A stretch of DNA of 64,000 bases from Caecibacteroides pullorum (GTDB taxonomy: Bacteria; Bacteroidota; Bacteroidia; Bacteroidales; Bacteroidaceae): assembly GCF_019239235.1 (NCBI RefSeq), contig NZ_JAAZTS010000003.1:124001-188000 (forward strand), in the 5' to 3' direction. This document shows, in pieces, positions 7,884 through 16,872 of the stretch. The notes below the pieces were generated by a model. That model did not search any database and was not told where the DNA came from. It saw only the letters and a program-made list of their open reading frames with translations. The translations under genes and the position numbers were made by a program. The stretch's first letter is position 1. Each line of letters starts with the position of its first letter.

Positions 7884-9359
7884 ATGACAAACAAGAAACT
7901 TTGGGCAGCCGCCCTGCTCCTGTCGGGAGCGGCTTCGGGCACGGTTGCCGCCGAAACCACAATCCATGCTTTTGCACCGCTTTCAGAAGTGGCCTTCACG
8001 GCGCCGAAAGATAACGTGGGACGCTACGTCAGCCAGCGCCCGTCGCCGGCCGACCGGCTGTTCCAGTCTGACATCATCGAGAAGAAGATTGCCGAAATCA
8101 AGGCACTGTTGAAAAATCCCTACCTGGCGTGGATGTTCGAGAACTGTTTTCCCAACACGCTGGACACGACGGTACATTTCCGCCTGCTGGACGGCAAGCC
8201 CGACACCTTTGTCTATACGGGCGACATCCACGCCATGTGGCTGCGCGACTCGGGCGCACAAGTCTGGCCCTACGTGCAGTTCGCCAACGAAGATCCCAAG
8301 CTGAAATCCATGCTCGAGGGAGTGATCCGCCGCCAGTTCCTATGCATCAACCTCGACCCGTATGCCAACGCCTTCAACGACGGACCGAAAGGCAGCGAAT
8401 GGGAGACCGACCGCACGGCGATGAAGCCCGAGCTGCACGAACGCAAGTGGGAAATCGATTCCCTGTGCTATCCCTTGCGTCTGGCTTACCACTATTGGAA
8501 AGTGACGGGCGACGCCAGCATCTTCGACGAAAACTGGCTGAAGGCCGTCGAAAACATCCTGCGCACCTTCAAGGAGCAGCAGCGCAAGGAGGGCAAAGGC
8601 CCGTATCGCTTCCAGCGCAAGACCGAGCGCGCCACGGACACTACCATCAACGACGGCTGGGGCGCACCTGCCAATCCCGTGGGGCTGATTGTTTCCATCT
8701 TCCGTCCGTCGGACGACGCCACGACACTGCCTTTCCTCATCCCGTCCAACTTCTTTGCCGTGACCTCCTTGCGGAAGGCTGCCGAGATTCTGACCGAAGT
8801 GAACAAGAATGCCGACCTGGCCCGCCAGTGCACCGACCTGGCCGACGAAGTGGAGCAGGCGCTGAAGAAGTATGCCACGTGCGAGCATCCGAAGTACGGC
8901 ACCATCTATGCTTTCGAAGTGGACGGCTACGGCAGCCACATGCTGATGGACGACGCCAACGTGCCCAGCCTCCTGGCCCTGCCTTATCTGGGCGATGTCG
9001 ATGTGAATGATCCTGTTTATCAGAACACCCGCCGCTTCGTGTGGAGCGAGGACAATCCCTACTTCTTCAAAGGCAAGGCAGGCGAAGGCATCGGCGGACC
9101 GCATATCGGCTACGACATGGTGTGGCCCATGAGCATCATGATGAAAGCCTTCACCAGCCAGGACGACGAAGAGATCAAGGACTGTCTCCGCATGCTGATG
9201 GCGACCGATGCCGGTACGGGCTTCATGCACGAATCCTTCCACAAGGACAATCCCGAAAAGTTTACGCGCAAATGGTTTGCCTGGCAGAATACGCTGTTCG
9301 GCGAACTGATCATCAAACTGATCGATGACGGCAAGTTGGATTTGCTGAACAGCCTTTAA
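7884..9359 (+). CDS. GH125 exo-alpha-1,6-mannosidase
   Basis: A 491-residue protein with an N-terminal signal peptide (AALLLSGAASGTVAAE). The GH125 fold covers nearly all of it. Family landmarks are GDIHAMWLRDSGAQVWPYVQ at about 112-131, NDGPKGSEWETDR at about 165-177, and C-terminal GTGFMHESFHKDNPEKFTRK. GH125 enzymes release alpha-1,6-linked mannose from N-glycan cores. It follows GH20 by 15 bp and precedes GH92 by 36 bp, consistent with sequential trimming in the periplasm. Confidence 0.95.
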   Translation: MTNKKLWAAALLLSGAASGTVAAETTIHAFAPLSEVAFTAPKDNVGRYVSQRPSPADRLFQSDIIEKKIAEIKALLKNPYLAWMFENCFPNTLDTTVHFRLLDGKPDTFVYTGDIHAMWLRDSGAQVWPYVQFANEDPKLKSMLEGVIRRQFLCINLDPYANAFNDGPKGSEWETDRTAMKPELHERKWEIDSLCYPLRLAYHYWKVTGDASIFDENWLKAVENILRTFKEQQRKEGKGPYRFQRKTERATDTTINDGWGAPANPVGLIVSIFRPSDDATTLPFLIPSNFFAVTSLRKAAEILTEVNKNADLARQCTDLADEVEQALKKYATCEHPKYGTIYAFEVDGYGSHMLMDDANVPSLLALPYLGDVDVNDPVYQNTRRFVWSEDNPYFFKGKAGEGIGGPHIGYDMVWPMSIMMKAFTSQDDEEIKDCLRMLMATDAGTGFMHESFHKDNPEKFTRKWFAWQNTLFGELIIKLIDDGKLDLLNSL

Positions 9360-9395
9360 TGAATATAACTCTCAAAGAAAAACAATCGTAACGAT

Positions 9396-11669
9396 ATGAA
9401 AATCCTTTCACTTACTACAAGTGTAGTGCTATGCGGACTGCTGGCTATGCTGCCGTCCGCCTGCGTTTCGCAGAAAGAAAACAAGGTAGCGGGGCAGGAC
9501 TACCTCAGCTACGTAGACCCCTACATCGGTTCGGGCGAGCACGGACATGTCTTTGTCGGCGCCAGTGTTCCCCTGGGCATGGTGCAGATTGGGCCGCAGA
9601 ACATCCATAAAGGCTGGGACTGGTGTTCGGGCTATCATTATTCCGACAGCGTACTGATCGGCTTCAGCCATACGCATCTCAGCGGCACGGGCTGTGCCGA
9701 CTTGGGTGACGTGCTTTTGATGCCCTACGTGGGCGAGGTCCGTACGGCCCGTGGCGAACAGGATAACATCGAAGGCTCCTGCTCGACTTACTATTCACAC
9801 AAGAACGAGGAAGTGGCTCCCGGCTACTATTCGCTGCTGATGGACAACGGTGTGCGTGCCGAACTTTCGGCTACCGACCGTGTGGCCATTCATCGTTATA
9901 CCTATCCTGAAGGAACGCCGCGCTTGCTGGTGAATTTGAAGGAAGGCAACGGCGACCGTGCCTACGAGACCGGACTGAAGCGTGTGGACGAATATACGGT
10001 GGAGGGCTACCGCTTCTCTAAGGGATGGAGCCCGCAGCACAAAGTGTTCTTCGTGTTGAAGTCCGAACAACCCATTGAGAGTGTCGCCGTATTCGACGAC
10101 GATACGCCGGCTGGTCAAGACACGCTGACGGGTAAGGCCGTGAAGGGTGTATTGACTTTCAAGAATAATCCGAAGAACGTGCAGCTGAAGGTGGCTTTGT
10201 CGTCCGTGAGCTGTGCCAACGCGCTGGCCAATCTGGAGGCCGAGCAGCCCGGATGGGACTTCGAGAAGGTGCGCACAGATGCCGAAAAGCGCTGGAACCA
10301 GATGTTGTCATGCATTGACGTGGAGAGTACCGACGAGCGAGGCAAGAAGATTTTCTACACCAGCCTTTATCACATGTTCATTGCCCCGACACTCTATGCC
10401 GACGTGAACGGAGAATTCCGCGGTCACGACGACAAAGTTTATAAGGCAGACGGCTGGACCAACTATTCCACTTTCTCACTGTGGGATACGTACCGCACAC
10501 TCCATCCGTTACTTACCATCATCCAGCCGCAGTTGGTGCCCGACATGGTAAACTCCATGCTGAGCATCTACGACCAGCAGGGCAAGCTGCCTATCTGGCC
10601 GCTGGTGGGAGGCGAAACCAATCAGATGCCGGGCTACAGCGCCATTCCCGTCATTGCCGACGCTTATCTGAAAGGCTTCCAGGGCTTCGACTCCGAACGT
10701 GCTTTGAACGCTATGGTTGCTTCGGCCACGTACGAGAAGCAGCGCGGCGTGCCTTACGTGTTGGAAAAGGGTTGGATCCCTTGCGACAAGATGCCAGAAG
10801 CTACTTCCATCGCCATGGAGTATGCTGTAGGCGACTGGGGATTGGCCATGATGGCGAAGAAGATGGGCAAACAGGACATTTACGACACCTTCCTGAAGCG
10901 TGGACACTATTATGAGCAATACTTCGACAAGAGTATCAACTTCATCCGTCCGAAGATGGACGACGGCAGTTGGCGCACGCCCTACGATCCCTTCCAGTCC
11001 ATTCACGGTTGGGGCGACTTCTGCGAGGGCAACGGCTGGCACTATACCTTCTTCGTGCCCCAGCATCCCGAAGGCCTCATCAGCCTGATGGGCGGCGACG
11101 AACGCTTTGTGGGCAAGCTGGATTCGCTCTTTGTAGCCGAAGGCGACATGGGCGAACATGCTTCGGCCGACATCAGCGGTCTGATTGGCATGTATGCCCA
11201 CGGAAACGAACCCAGTCACCACGTGGCCTACCTCTATGCTTATGCTGGGCAGCAGTGGAAGACAGCAGAGAAAGTCAGCTACATCCAGCACAACTTCTAT
11301 ACCGACCAGCCCGAAGGCATTATCGGTAACGAGGACTGCGGCCAGATGTCGGCTTGGCATGTGCTTTCTGCTTTGGGCCTCTATCAAGTGAATCCGTCCA
11401 ATGGTATATTCGTTTTCGGTAGTCCACGCTTTGAGAAAGTCACGATCAACCTACCGGAAGGGAAGACCTTTACCGTTGAGGCTCCGGCCGCTAGCAAGGA
11501 CAACAAGTACATCCAGTCCGTACGCCTGAACGGCGAGCCCTACACGAAGAGCTACATCAGCTACGAGGACATCATGAAGGGTGGTACGCTGAGCTTCGAG
11601 ATGGGTAGAGAACCAAACAAGGCATTTGGTGCCGACGTAGCGGATAGACCCCATTCATTGAAAAAATAA
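9396..11669 (+). CDS. GH92 alpha-mannosidase (lipoprotein)
   Basis: A 757-residue protein with a lipoprotein-type signal (PSACVS, Cys23). The GH92 N-terminal beta-sandwich starts with DYLSYVDPYIGSGEHGHVFV at about 35-54 and includes GFSHTHLSGTGCADLGD. The (alpha/alpha)6 domain carries the family motifs GNEPSHHVAYLYAYAG and GNEDCGQMSAWHVLSALGLY. GH92 enzymes are calcium-dependent exo-alpha-mannosidases acting mostly on alpha-1,2 or alpha-1,3 linkages; the linkage here cannot be told. It is followed by a 246-bp gap holding a 23-bp repeat array before the GH2 gene. Confidence 0.95.
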   Translation: MKILSLTTSVVLCGLLAMLPSACVSQKENKVAGQDYLSYVDPYIGSGEHGHVFVGASVPLGMVQIGPQNIHKGWDWCSGYHYSDSVLIGFSHTHLSGTGCADLGDVLLMPYVGEVRTARGEQDNIEGSCSTYYSHKNEEVAPGYYSLLMDNGVRAELSATDRVAIHRYTYPEGTPRLLVNLKEGNGDRAYETGLKRVDEYTVEGYRFSKGWSPQHKVFFVLKSEQPIESVAVFDDDTPAGQDTLTGKAVKGVLTFKNNPKNVQLKVALSSVSCANALANLEAEQPGWDFEKVRTDAEKRWNQMLSCIDVESTDERGKKIFYTSLYHMFIAPTLYADVNGEFRGHDDKVYKADGWTNYSTFSLWDTYRTLHPLLTIIQPQLVPDMVNSMLSIYDQQGKLPIWPLVGGETNQMPGYSAIPVIADAYLKGFQGFDSERALNAMVASATYEKQRGVPYVLEKGWIPCDKMPEATSIAMEYAVGDWGLAMMAKKMGKQDIYDTFLKRGHYYEQYFDKSINFIRPKMDDGSWRTPYDPFQSIHGWGDFCEGNGWHYTFFVPQHPEGLISLMGGDERFVGKLDSLFVAEGDMGEHASADISGLIGMYAHGNEPSHHVAYLYAYAGQQWKTAEKVSYIQHNFYTDQPEGIIGNEDCGQMSAWHVLSALGLYQVNPSNGIFVFGSPRFEKVTINLPEGKTFTVEAPAASKDNKYIQSVRLNGEPYTKSYISYEDIMKGGTLSFEMGREPNKAFGADVADRPHSLKK

Positions 11670-11674
11670 GCACC

Positions 11675-11858
11675 TTATCTACCGGCAGATAGGTATTTTA
11701 TCTGCTGGTAGATAATCACTTTATCCGTCGGTAGATAAATTCCTTATCCGCTAGCAGATAATCACTTTATCCGTCGGTAGATAAACTCCTTATCCGCTAG
11801 CAGATAATTACCTTATCTAATCTTAGATAGCCGCCTTGTCCGGAAGCCGATAGCCTTT
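11675..11858. repeat. Tandem array 2: eight 23-bp palindromic units
   Basis: TTATC-type unit starts lie at 11675, 11698, 11721, 11744, 11767, 11790, 11813 and 11836, all 23 bp apart. Each unit is a small dyad such as TTATCCGTCGGTAGATAAA. Units 3 and 5 are one subtype and units 4 and 6 another, giving a 46-bp higher-order repeat. A further degenerate hairpin (CTTTTCGTCCGGAAAGGG) follows at about 11855. The array separates GH92 from GH2 and could affect read-through or mRNA stability. Confidence 0.92.
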
Positions 11859-11915
11859 TCGTCCGGAAAGGGCGGTTTTGTTATTCTTAATAATCTAATT
11901 GTCTATTAAGTTCTT

Positions 11916-14900
11916 ATGAAAAAGAAAAAAAACATCGTTTTCATGGTTGGTGGAGCAGGAGCTTTGTTGCTACTGTCCGGCTGTTCCGATGTGCGTACAG
12001 CTTCGGAAGGGTTCCTACGTTCCGACTACTATACCCGAGGCATCGGCGTCTATCCGGGTAGTCCCCAGGAAGACTTTTCGCCTGAGCTCCTGCCTGATGA
12101 AGACCAATACCGCAATCTGGCCCTCCTGCGTGCCACGTACCAATCCTCGGCCTATGACTATAACCTGACATCGCAACTGCTGACTGACGGCATCGTGACC
12201 GACCGCGCTCCCCAGTATTTCGACCTCCAGACCGCCGAAGGCAGTGTGCCTAAGCGAGAACGGGAATGGATGATAGACGGAGGTCCCTATTCGCGCAACA
12301 CCGTGCGCGGCGAGGAGGCCTTTTTCCTGTTCAGCATGCACAATTATAACAAGACTATCAGTCGTGCGATCGTGACCGGTACTCTGATTTACGATGACAA
12401 GGCGGCTCAGGGTGGTTACGAAATGACGTGGGAAGCCTCGAACGATGGTACTACTTGGACGGTTCTGGCCGTGAACAAGGGAGCCGGACTGCCCGGCAAG
12501 GCTCGTTCCGGTCGAGTAGAGGTGAACGATCCCAACAAGCAGACTGGTACCGTTTCCATGCCGATGCGTCGGTTGGAAGAAACGTTTGAGTTTACTAACA
12601 CAACGGCCTATACTTCCTATCGCATCCGTCTGCGGATGAAGGGTGCTTACGAGTGGACCTTCCACGAAGTGGAGTTCTCCAATGCCGACGGAGTGGTGGA
12701 CCTGAAGCCCTCGCAATTTTTTACCAGCGCGTGGATGAGCGCTACGGCGGGCGAGGAGTGGGTCAGTGTAGATTTGGGCTCACATTCAGAATTTGACAAG
12801 GTGATCCTTCACTGGGTGAACAAGGCCGTCGAGGGACGGATACAGACTTCGGACGATGCACAGACATGGGCCGATGTGGCTTCGCTGCCCGGCGGTGAGG
12901 GGCTGACGGACGAGATAGCTGTTCGGGGCAAGGCGCGCTACGTGCGTGTCTGCATGGATCGGTCGGCCGACGGCGGACGCTACATCCTGAGCGAACTGGA
13001 GGTGATGGGACGTGGCGGATTGCTGCCCCGTGCGGCAGCCATGCCCGAGGCGGCTGGCGGACGGCTGACGCTTTCGGGTGGCGGCTGGCAGTTGCAGCGC
13101 GCTTCCGAGGTGCAAGCCGGCGGTGTGGAAATTGCTTCGCCTGCCTACAAGGCCGAAGGATGGGTGACGGCTACGGTACCGGGCACGGTGCTCACTTCGT
13201 ACAAGAACGTGGGAGCCTTGGCCGACCCCAACTACGCCGACAACCAGCTGATGATATCCGAATCGTTCTTCAACTCCAACTTCTGGTACCGCAACGAGTT
13301 TCAGCTGCCGCAGTCGTTCAAACGCGACCGCGTATTCCTGAACTTCGATGGCATCAACTGGAAGGCGAATGTCTACCTGAACGGAAAGCAGGTCGGTCGC
13401 CTGGAAGGAGCCTTCATTCGCGGCAAGTTCGACGTGACGGACTGCGTGAAGGAAGGTACGAACGTGCTGGTTGTAGAAATCATCAAGAACGCGCACATCG
13501 GTGCCATCAAGGAAAAGAACAAACAGAGCACGGACTTCAACGGTGGTATCCTCGGTGCGGACAACCCCACGTTCCATGCCACCATCGGCTGGGACTGGAT
13601 ACCCACCATGCGCGGACGTAACATCGGTATCTGGAACGACGTCTTCCTGACGACAACTGGTAAGGTGACCGTGCAGGACCCCTACGTGCAGACCCAGTTC
13701 GCTCTGCCCGATACCACACAGGCACGTCTGACGGCTGAGGTGGTAGTGAAGAACCATGACGGCAAAGACGTTAGCGGTGTCCTGCAAGGCAGGGTAGGCG
13801 ACGTTACCTTCGAGCAGCCCGTGGAGTTGAGGGCAGGCGAGGAGCGGACCGTTGTGTTCGATGCCGACCGCTTCCCCCAGCTTCAGGTGAAGAATCCGCG
13901 TCTGTGGTGGCCCAACGGTTACGGTACACCTTATTTATATGATGCCAACTTTACGTTCAAGGTGGGCGAGGAAGTATCCGATGCCCGCGACTTCAAGGTA
14001 GGTATCCGCCAGATGACGTTCAACGAAGACGGCGGTGTACTGAACCTCTACGTCAACGGACGCCGTTTTATCGGCCGTGGCGGTAACTGGGGCTTCAGCG
14101 AATCGAACCTTAACTACCGCGGACGCGAATACGAGACAGCTGTGGCCTACCATGCCGACATGAACTTTACCATGTTGCGTAACTGGGTGGGCATGATCGG
14201 TGACGAAGAATTGTATGACGCCTGCGACAAGTACGGCATCATGATCTGGCAGGACTTCTGGCTGGCCAATCCTGCCGACGGTCCCGATCCCTACTATCCC
14301 GACATGTTCATCGCCAATGCCGAAGATTATGTGAAGCGCATCCGCAGCCATGCCTCCATCGGCCTGTACTGCGGTCGTAACGAAGGCTTCCCTCCTAAGA
14401 CCATCGACAAGGCTTTGCGCCGTATCGTGAAGGAAGAACATCCGGGAATGCACTACATTTCTAGTTCGGCCGACGATGTGGTGAGCGGCCACGGTCCCTA
14501 CCGCATGTTGCCTGCCAAGACCTACTTCACGCTGGAAACCGGCAACGACAAGTTCCACAGCGAGCGCGGTATGCCCAATGTGTTGACCTACGAAAGCTTC
14601 CTGCGCACCTATTCGCCCGAAGGTATCTGGCCGCAGTCCGACCAGTGGGGCATGCACGACTATACGTTGGAGGGGGCGCAGGGCGCCACATCGTTCAATG
14701 AGATTATCGCCACCGGCTACGGACAGCCCGAAAGTGCGAAGGAGTTTGCCGATCTGGCTCAGTGGGTGAACTACGACGGCCACCGCAGCCTCTTCGAGTC
14801 GCGCAGCAAGAACCGCATGGGGCTGCTGATGTGGATGAGCCATTCGTGCTGGCCTTCGATGGTATGGCAGACGTACGACTACTATTTCGAACCGACAGCC

Positions 14901-15521
14901 GCCTATTTCGCCATCAAGAAGGCGTCAGAGCCGCTGCACATCCAGTGGAACCCGGCCACCGACGAGGTGGAGGTGGTGAACTACCACGCCGGCCTGCGTC
15001 CCGGCCTGAAGGCCCGTGTACAGGTGCTCAACATGGATGCCACCGTAGCCTGGGAGAAGGAAGTCACGGTAGACAGCCGTGAAGACACGACCGAGAAGTG
15101 CATCAAGCTGGAATTCCCCGACGGGCTGAGCCAGGTTCATTTCATCAAGCTGGTGCTGGAAGAGAACGGGAAGGCCGTTTCCGAGAACTTCTACCACCGC
15201 AGCAAGGTGGAGAACAACTATCAGGCGCTGAAGCAGCTTCCGAAAGTCTCTTTGCGTGCACAGACCCAATATGACAAGGGGGACGACGGCGAATGGAAGG
15301 CCGAAGTAACGGTGGAGAACCGTTCGGACGCCCCGGCTCTGATGGTTCGTCTGAATATTGTGGGCGACAAGGACAGCAAGCAGTTCCTTCCCATCTTCTA
15401 TTCTGAGAACTACTTTGCTTTGTTGCCGGGCGAGACGAAGGTGGTGCGTGTGCATTGGAAAGATGTGGATACGCGTGGCAACGCGCCCCTGCTGAAGGTG
15501 TCCGGTTATAATGTAGAATAG
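11916..15521 (+). CDS. GH2 family exo-glycosidase, probable beta-mannosidase, with discoidin-like domains (lipoprotein)
   Basis: A 1201-residue protein, long for GH2. The lipobox is LSGC (Cys23). Two N-terminal carbohydrate-binding-like regions (about 65-260 and 262-368, the second an F5/8 type C-like fold with WVSVDLGSHSEFDK) precede the GH2 sugar-binding, immunoglobulin-like and barrel domains. The acid/base is Glu823 (CGRNEGFPP) and the nucleophile is probably Glu883 (HSERGMPN). The architecture fits beta-mannosidase or mannosylglycoprotein endo-beta-mannosidase-like GH2 enzymes. Given GH125 and GH92 upstream, I infer cleavage of the core Man-beta-1,4-GlcNAc bond; exo-beta-glucosaminidase is an alternative. 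Confidence 0.88.
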   Translation: MKKKKNIVFMVGGAGALLLLSGCSDVRTASEGFLRSDYYTRGIGVYPGSPQEDFSPELLPDEDQYRNLALLRATYQSSAYDYNLTSQLLTDGIVTDRAPQYFDLQTAEGSVPKREREWMIDGGPYSRNTVRGEEAFFLFSMHNYNKTISRAIVTGTLIYDDKAAQGGYEMTWEASNDGTTWTVLAVNKGAGLPGKARSGRVEVNDPNKQTGTVSMPMRRLEETFEFTNTTAYTSYRIRLRMKGAYEWTFHEVEFSNADGVVDLKPSQFFTSAWMSATAGEEWVSVDLGSHSEFDKVILHWVNKAVEGRIQTSDDAQTWADVASLPGGEGLTDEIAVRGKARYVRVCMDRSADGGRYILSELEVMGRGGLLPRAAAMPEAAGGRLTLSGGGWQLQRASEVQAGGVEIASPAYKAEGWVTATVPGTVLTSYKNVGALADPNYADNQLMISESFFNSNFWYRNEFQLPQSFKRDRVFLNFDGINWKANVYLNGKQVGRLEGAFIRGKFDVTDCVKEGTNVLVVEIIKNAHIGAIKEKNKQSTDFNGGILGADNPTFHATIGWDWIPTMRGRNIGIWNDVFLTTTGKVTVQDPYVQTQFALPDTTQARLTAEVVVKNHDGKDVSGVLQGRVGDVTFEQPVELRAGEERTVVFDADRFPQLQVKNPRLWWPNGYGTPYLYDANFTFKVGEEVSDARDFKVGIRQMTFNEDGGVLNLYVNGRRFIGRGGNWGFSESNLNYRGREYETAVAYHADMNFTMLRNWVGMIGDEELYDACDKYGIMIWQDFWLANPADGPDPYYPDMFIANAEDYVKRIRSHASIGLYCGRNEGFPPKTIDKALRRIVKEEHPGMHYISSSADDVVSGHGPYRMLPAKTYFTLETGNDKFHSERGMPNVLTYESFLRTYSPEGIWPQSDQWGMHDYTLEGAQGATSFNEIIATGYGQPESAKEFADLAQWVNYDGHRSLFESRSKNRMGLLMWMSHSCWPSMVWQTYDYYFEPTAAYFAIKKASEPLHIQWNPATDEVEVVNYHAGLRPGLKARVQVLNMDATVAWEKEVTVDSREDTTEKCIKLEFPDGLSQVHFIKLVLEENGKAVSENFYHRSKVENNYQALKQLPKVSLRAQTQYDKGDDGEWKAEVTVENRSDAPALMVRLNIVGDKDSKQFLPIFYSENYFALLPGETKVVRVHWKDVDTRGNAPLLKVSGYNVE

Positions 15522-15522
15522 T

Positions 15523-16830
15523 ATGTGGTTGCAACTGATCGTCGTTTTGGCAGCCATCATTATCGGTGCCCGGCTGGGCGGCATCGGACTGGGTGTGATG
15601 GGCGGTCTGGGACTGGCTTTGCTCTGTTTCGTTTTCGGGCTTCAGCCCACCGCCCCGCCCATCGACGTGATGCTGATGATTGTGGCCGTCATTTCGGCAG
15701 CCTCGTGTATGCAGGCTGCCGGAGGACTTGATTATATGGTGAAGTTGGCCGAGCGGATGCTGCGCAAGCATCCGTCCCGCGTCACACTGCTTAGTCCGCT
15801 TGTCACCTATCTGTTCACCTTTGTGGCGGGGACGGGGCACATCGCTTATTCTGTCCTGCCCGTGATAGCCGAAGTGGCGCGCGAGACGAAGATCCGCCCC
15901 GAGCGTCCGCTGGGCATTGCGGTCATCGCTTCGCAGCAGGCTATTACGGCCAGTCCCATCTCGGCGGCTACGGTGGCCTTGCTGGGGATGCTGGCCGGTT
16001 TCGACATCTCCCTGTTCGACATCTTGAAGATTTCCGTTCCCGCTACCTTGATAGGGGTGCTGGTGGGGGCTTTCTGCTCGATGAAGGTGGGCAAGGAACT
16101 GGAGGACGATCCCGAATACCAGCGCCGTCTGAAGGAGGGCGTGATAGAAAATCGGTTGGTGGAAACCGCTTCGTCGTTCGACGTCCGTAAGGCCCGCATA
16201 TCGGTGGGGATATTCCTGTTGGCTACGTTCCTGATTGTGCTGTTCGGTTCGGTCGATGCCTTGCGGCCAGTGTTCCAGTCGGACGGGAAAAATGTGCCAC
16301 TCGACATGCCGTCCATCATCGAAATCGTCATGCTCAGCACATCGGCCCTCATTCTGCTTGTCTGCCGGATCGACGGCATCAAGGCGGTGCAGGGAAGTAT
16401 CTTCTCGGCGGGCATGCAGGCGGTGATTGCCATCTTCGGCATTGCGTGGATGGGTGATACGTTCATTGCGGGCAACCTGTCTTCGCTGACTGCTTCCATC
16501 GAACATGTGGTCCAGTCCATGCCCTGGCTGTTTGGCGTGGCGTTGTTCGTCATGTCCATCCTGCTTTACAGCCAGGCGGCTACGATTCGGGCGGTGGTTC
16601 CGCTGGGCATTGCCTTGAGTATCTCTCCCTGGATGCTGATCGCCCTCTTTCCGGCGGTGAACGGCTATTTCTTCATCCCCAACTATCCGACGGTGGTGGC
16701 GGCCATCAATTTCGACCGGACGGGGACGACCCGCATCGGGAAATACGTCCTCAACCACTCGTTCATGATGCCGGGCCTGGTGTGTACCATCGTAAGTATC
16801 GCGGTGGGACTGTTGTTGATATGGTTGTAA
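15523..16830 (+). CDS. Anaerobic C4-dicarboxylate transporter (DcuA/DcuB family)
   Basis: A 435-residue inner-membrane protein with about ten to twelve hydrophobic segments (for example LIVVLAAIIIGARLGGIGLG at the N-terminus). Dcu-family landmarks are GTGHIAYSVLPVIAEVA and ASQQAITASPISAATVALLG. It exchanges fumarate, malate or aspartate for succinate during anaerobic fumarate respiration. The start codon is one base after the GH2 stop, so the two are almost certainly co-transcribed. Coupling glycan breakdown with succinate export would make metabolic sense in Bacteroides. Assignment to DcuA or DcuB is not possible by eye. Confidence 0.92.
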   Translation: MWLQLIVVLAAIIIGARLGGIGLGVMGGLGLALLCFVFGLQPTAPPIDVMLMIVAVISAASCMQAAGGLDYMVKLAERMLRKHPSRVTLLSPLVTYLFTFVAGTGHIAYSVLPVIAEVARETKIRPERPLGIAVIASQQAITASPISAATVALLGMLAGFDISLFDILKISVPATLIGVLVGAFCSMKVGKELEDDPEYQRRLKEGVIENRLVETASSFDVRKARISVGIFLLATFLIVLFGSVDALRPVFQSDGKNVPLDMPSIIEIVMLSTSALILLVCRIDGIKAVQGSIFSAGMQAVIAIFGIAWMGDTFIAGNLSSLTASIEHVVQSMPWLFGVALFVMSILLYSQAATIRAVVPLGIALSISPWMLIALFPAVNGYFFIPNYPTVVAAINFDRTGTTRIGKYVLNHSFMMPGLVCTIVSIAVGLLLIWL

Positions 16831-16835
16831 ATCCT

Positions 16836-16843
16836 TACCTTTG
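16836..16843 (+). promoter_or_regulatory. -7 box of the GH31 gene
   Basis: TACCTTTG matches TAnnTTTG and lies 29 bp before the ATG at 16873. It suggests GH31 has its own promoter besides any read-through. It also argues against an in-frame ATG at 16843, which would fall inside the promoter. Confidence 0.6.
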
Positions 16844-16872
16844 TGTGTATCGTTTCAATTAAGATTTGGATT

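Noticed and set aside
15145..16758. 537-codon minus-strand frame opposite the Dcu transporter
   Set aside because: Shadow frame rich in His/Gln/Arg; the plus-strand membrane protein is a clear family member.
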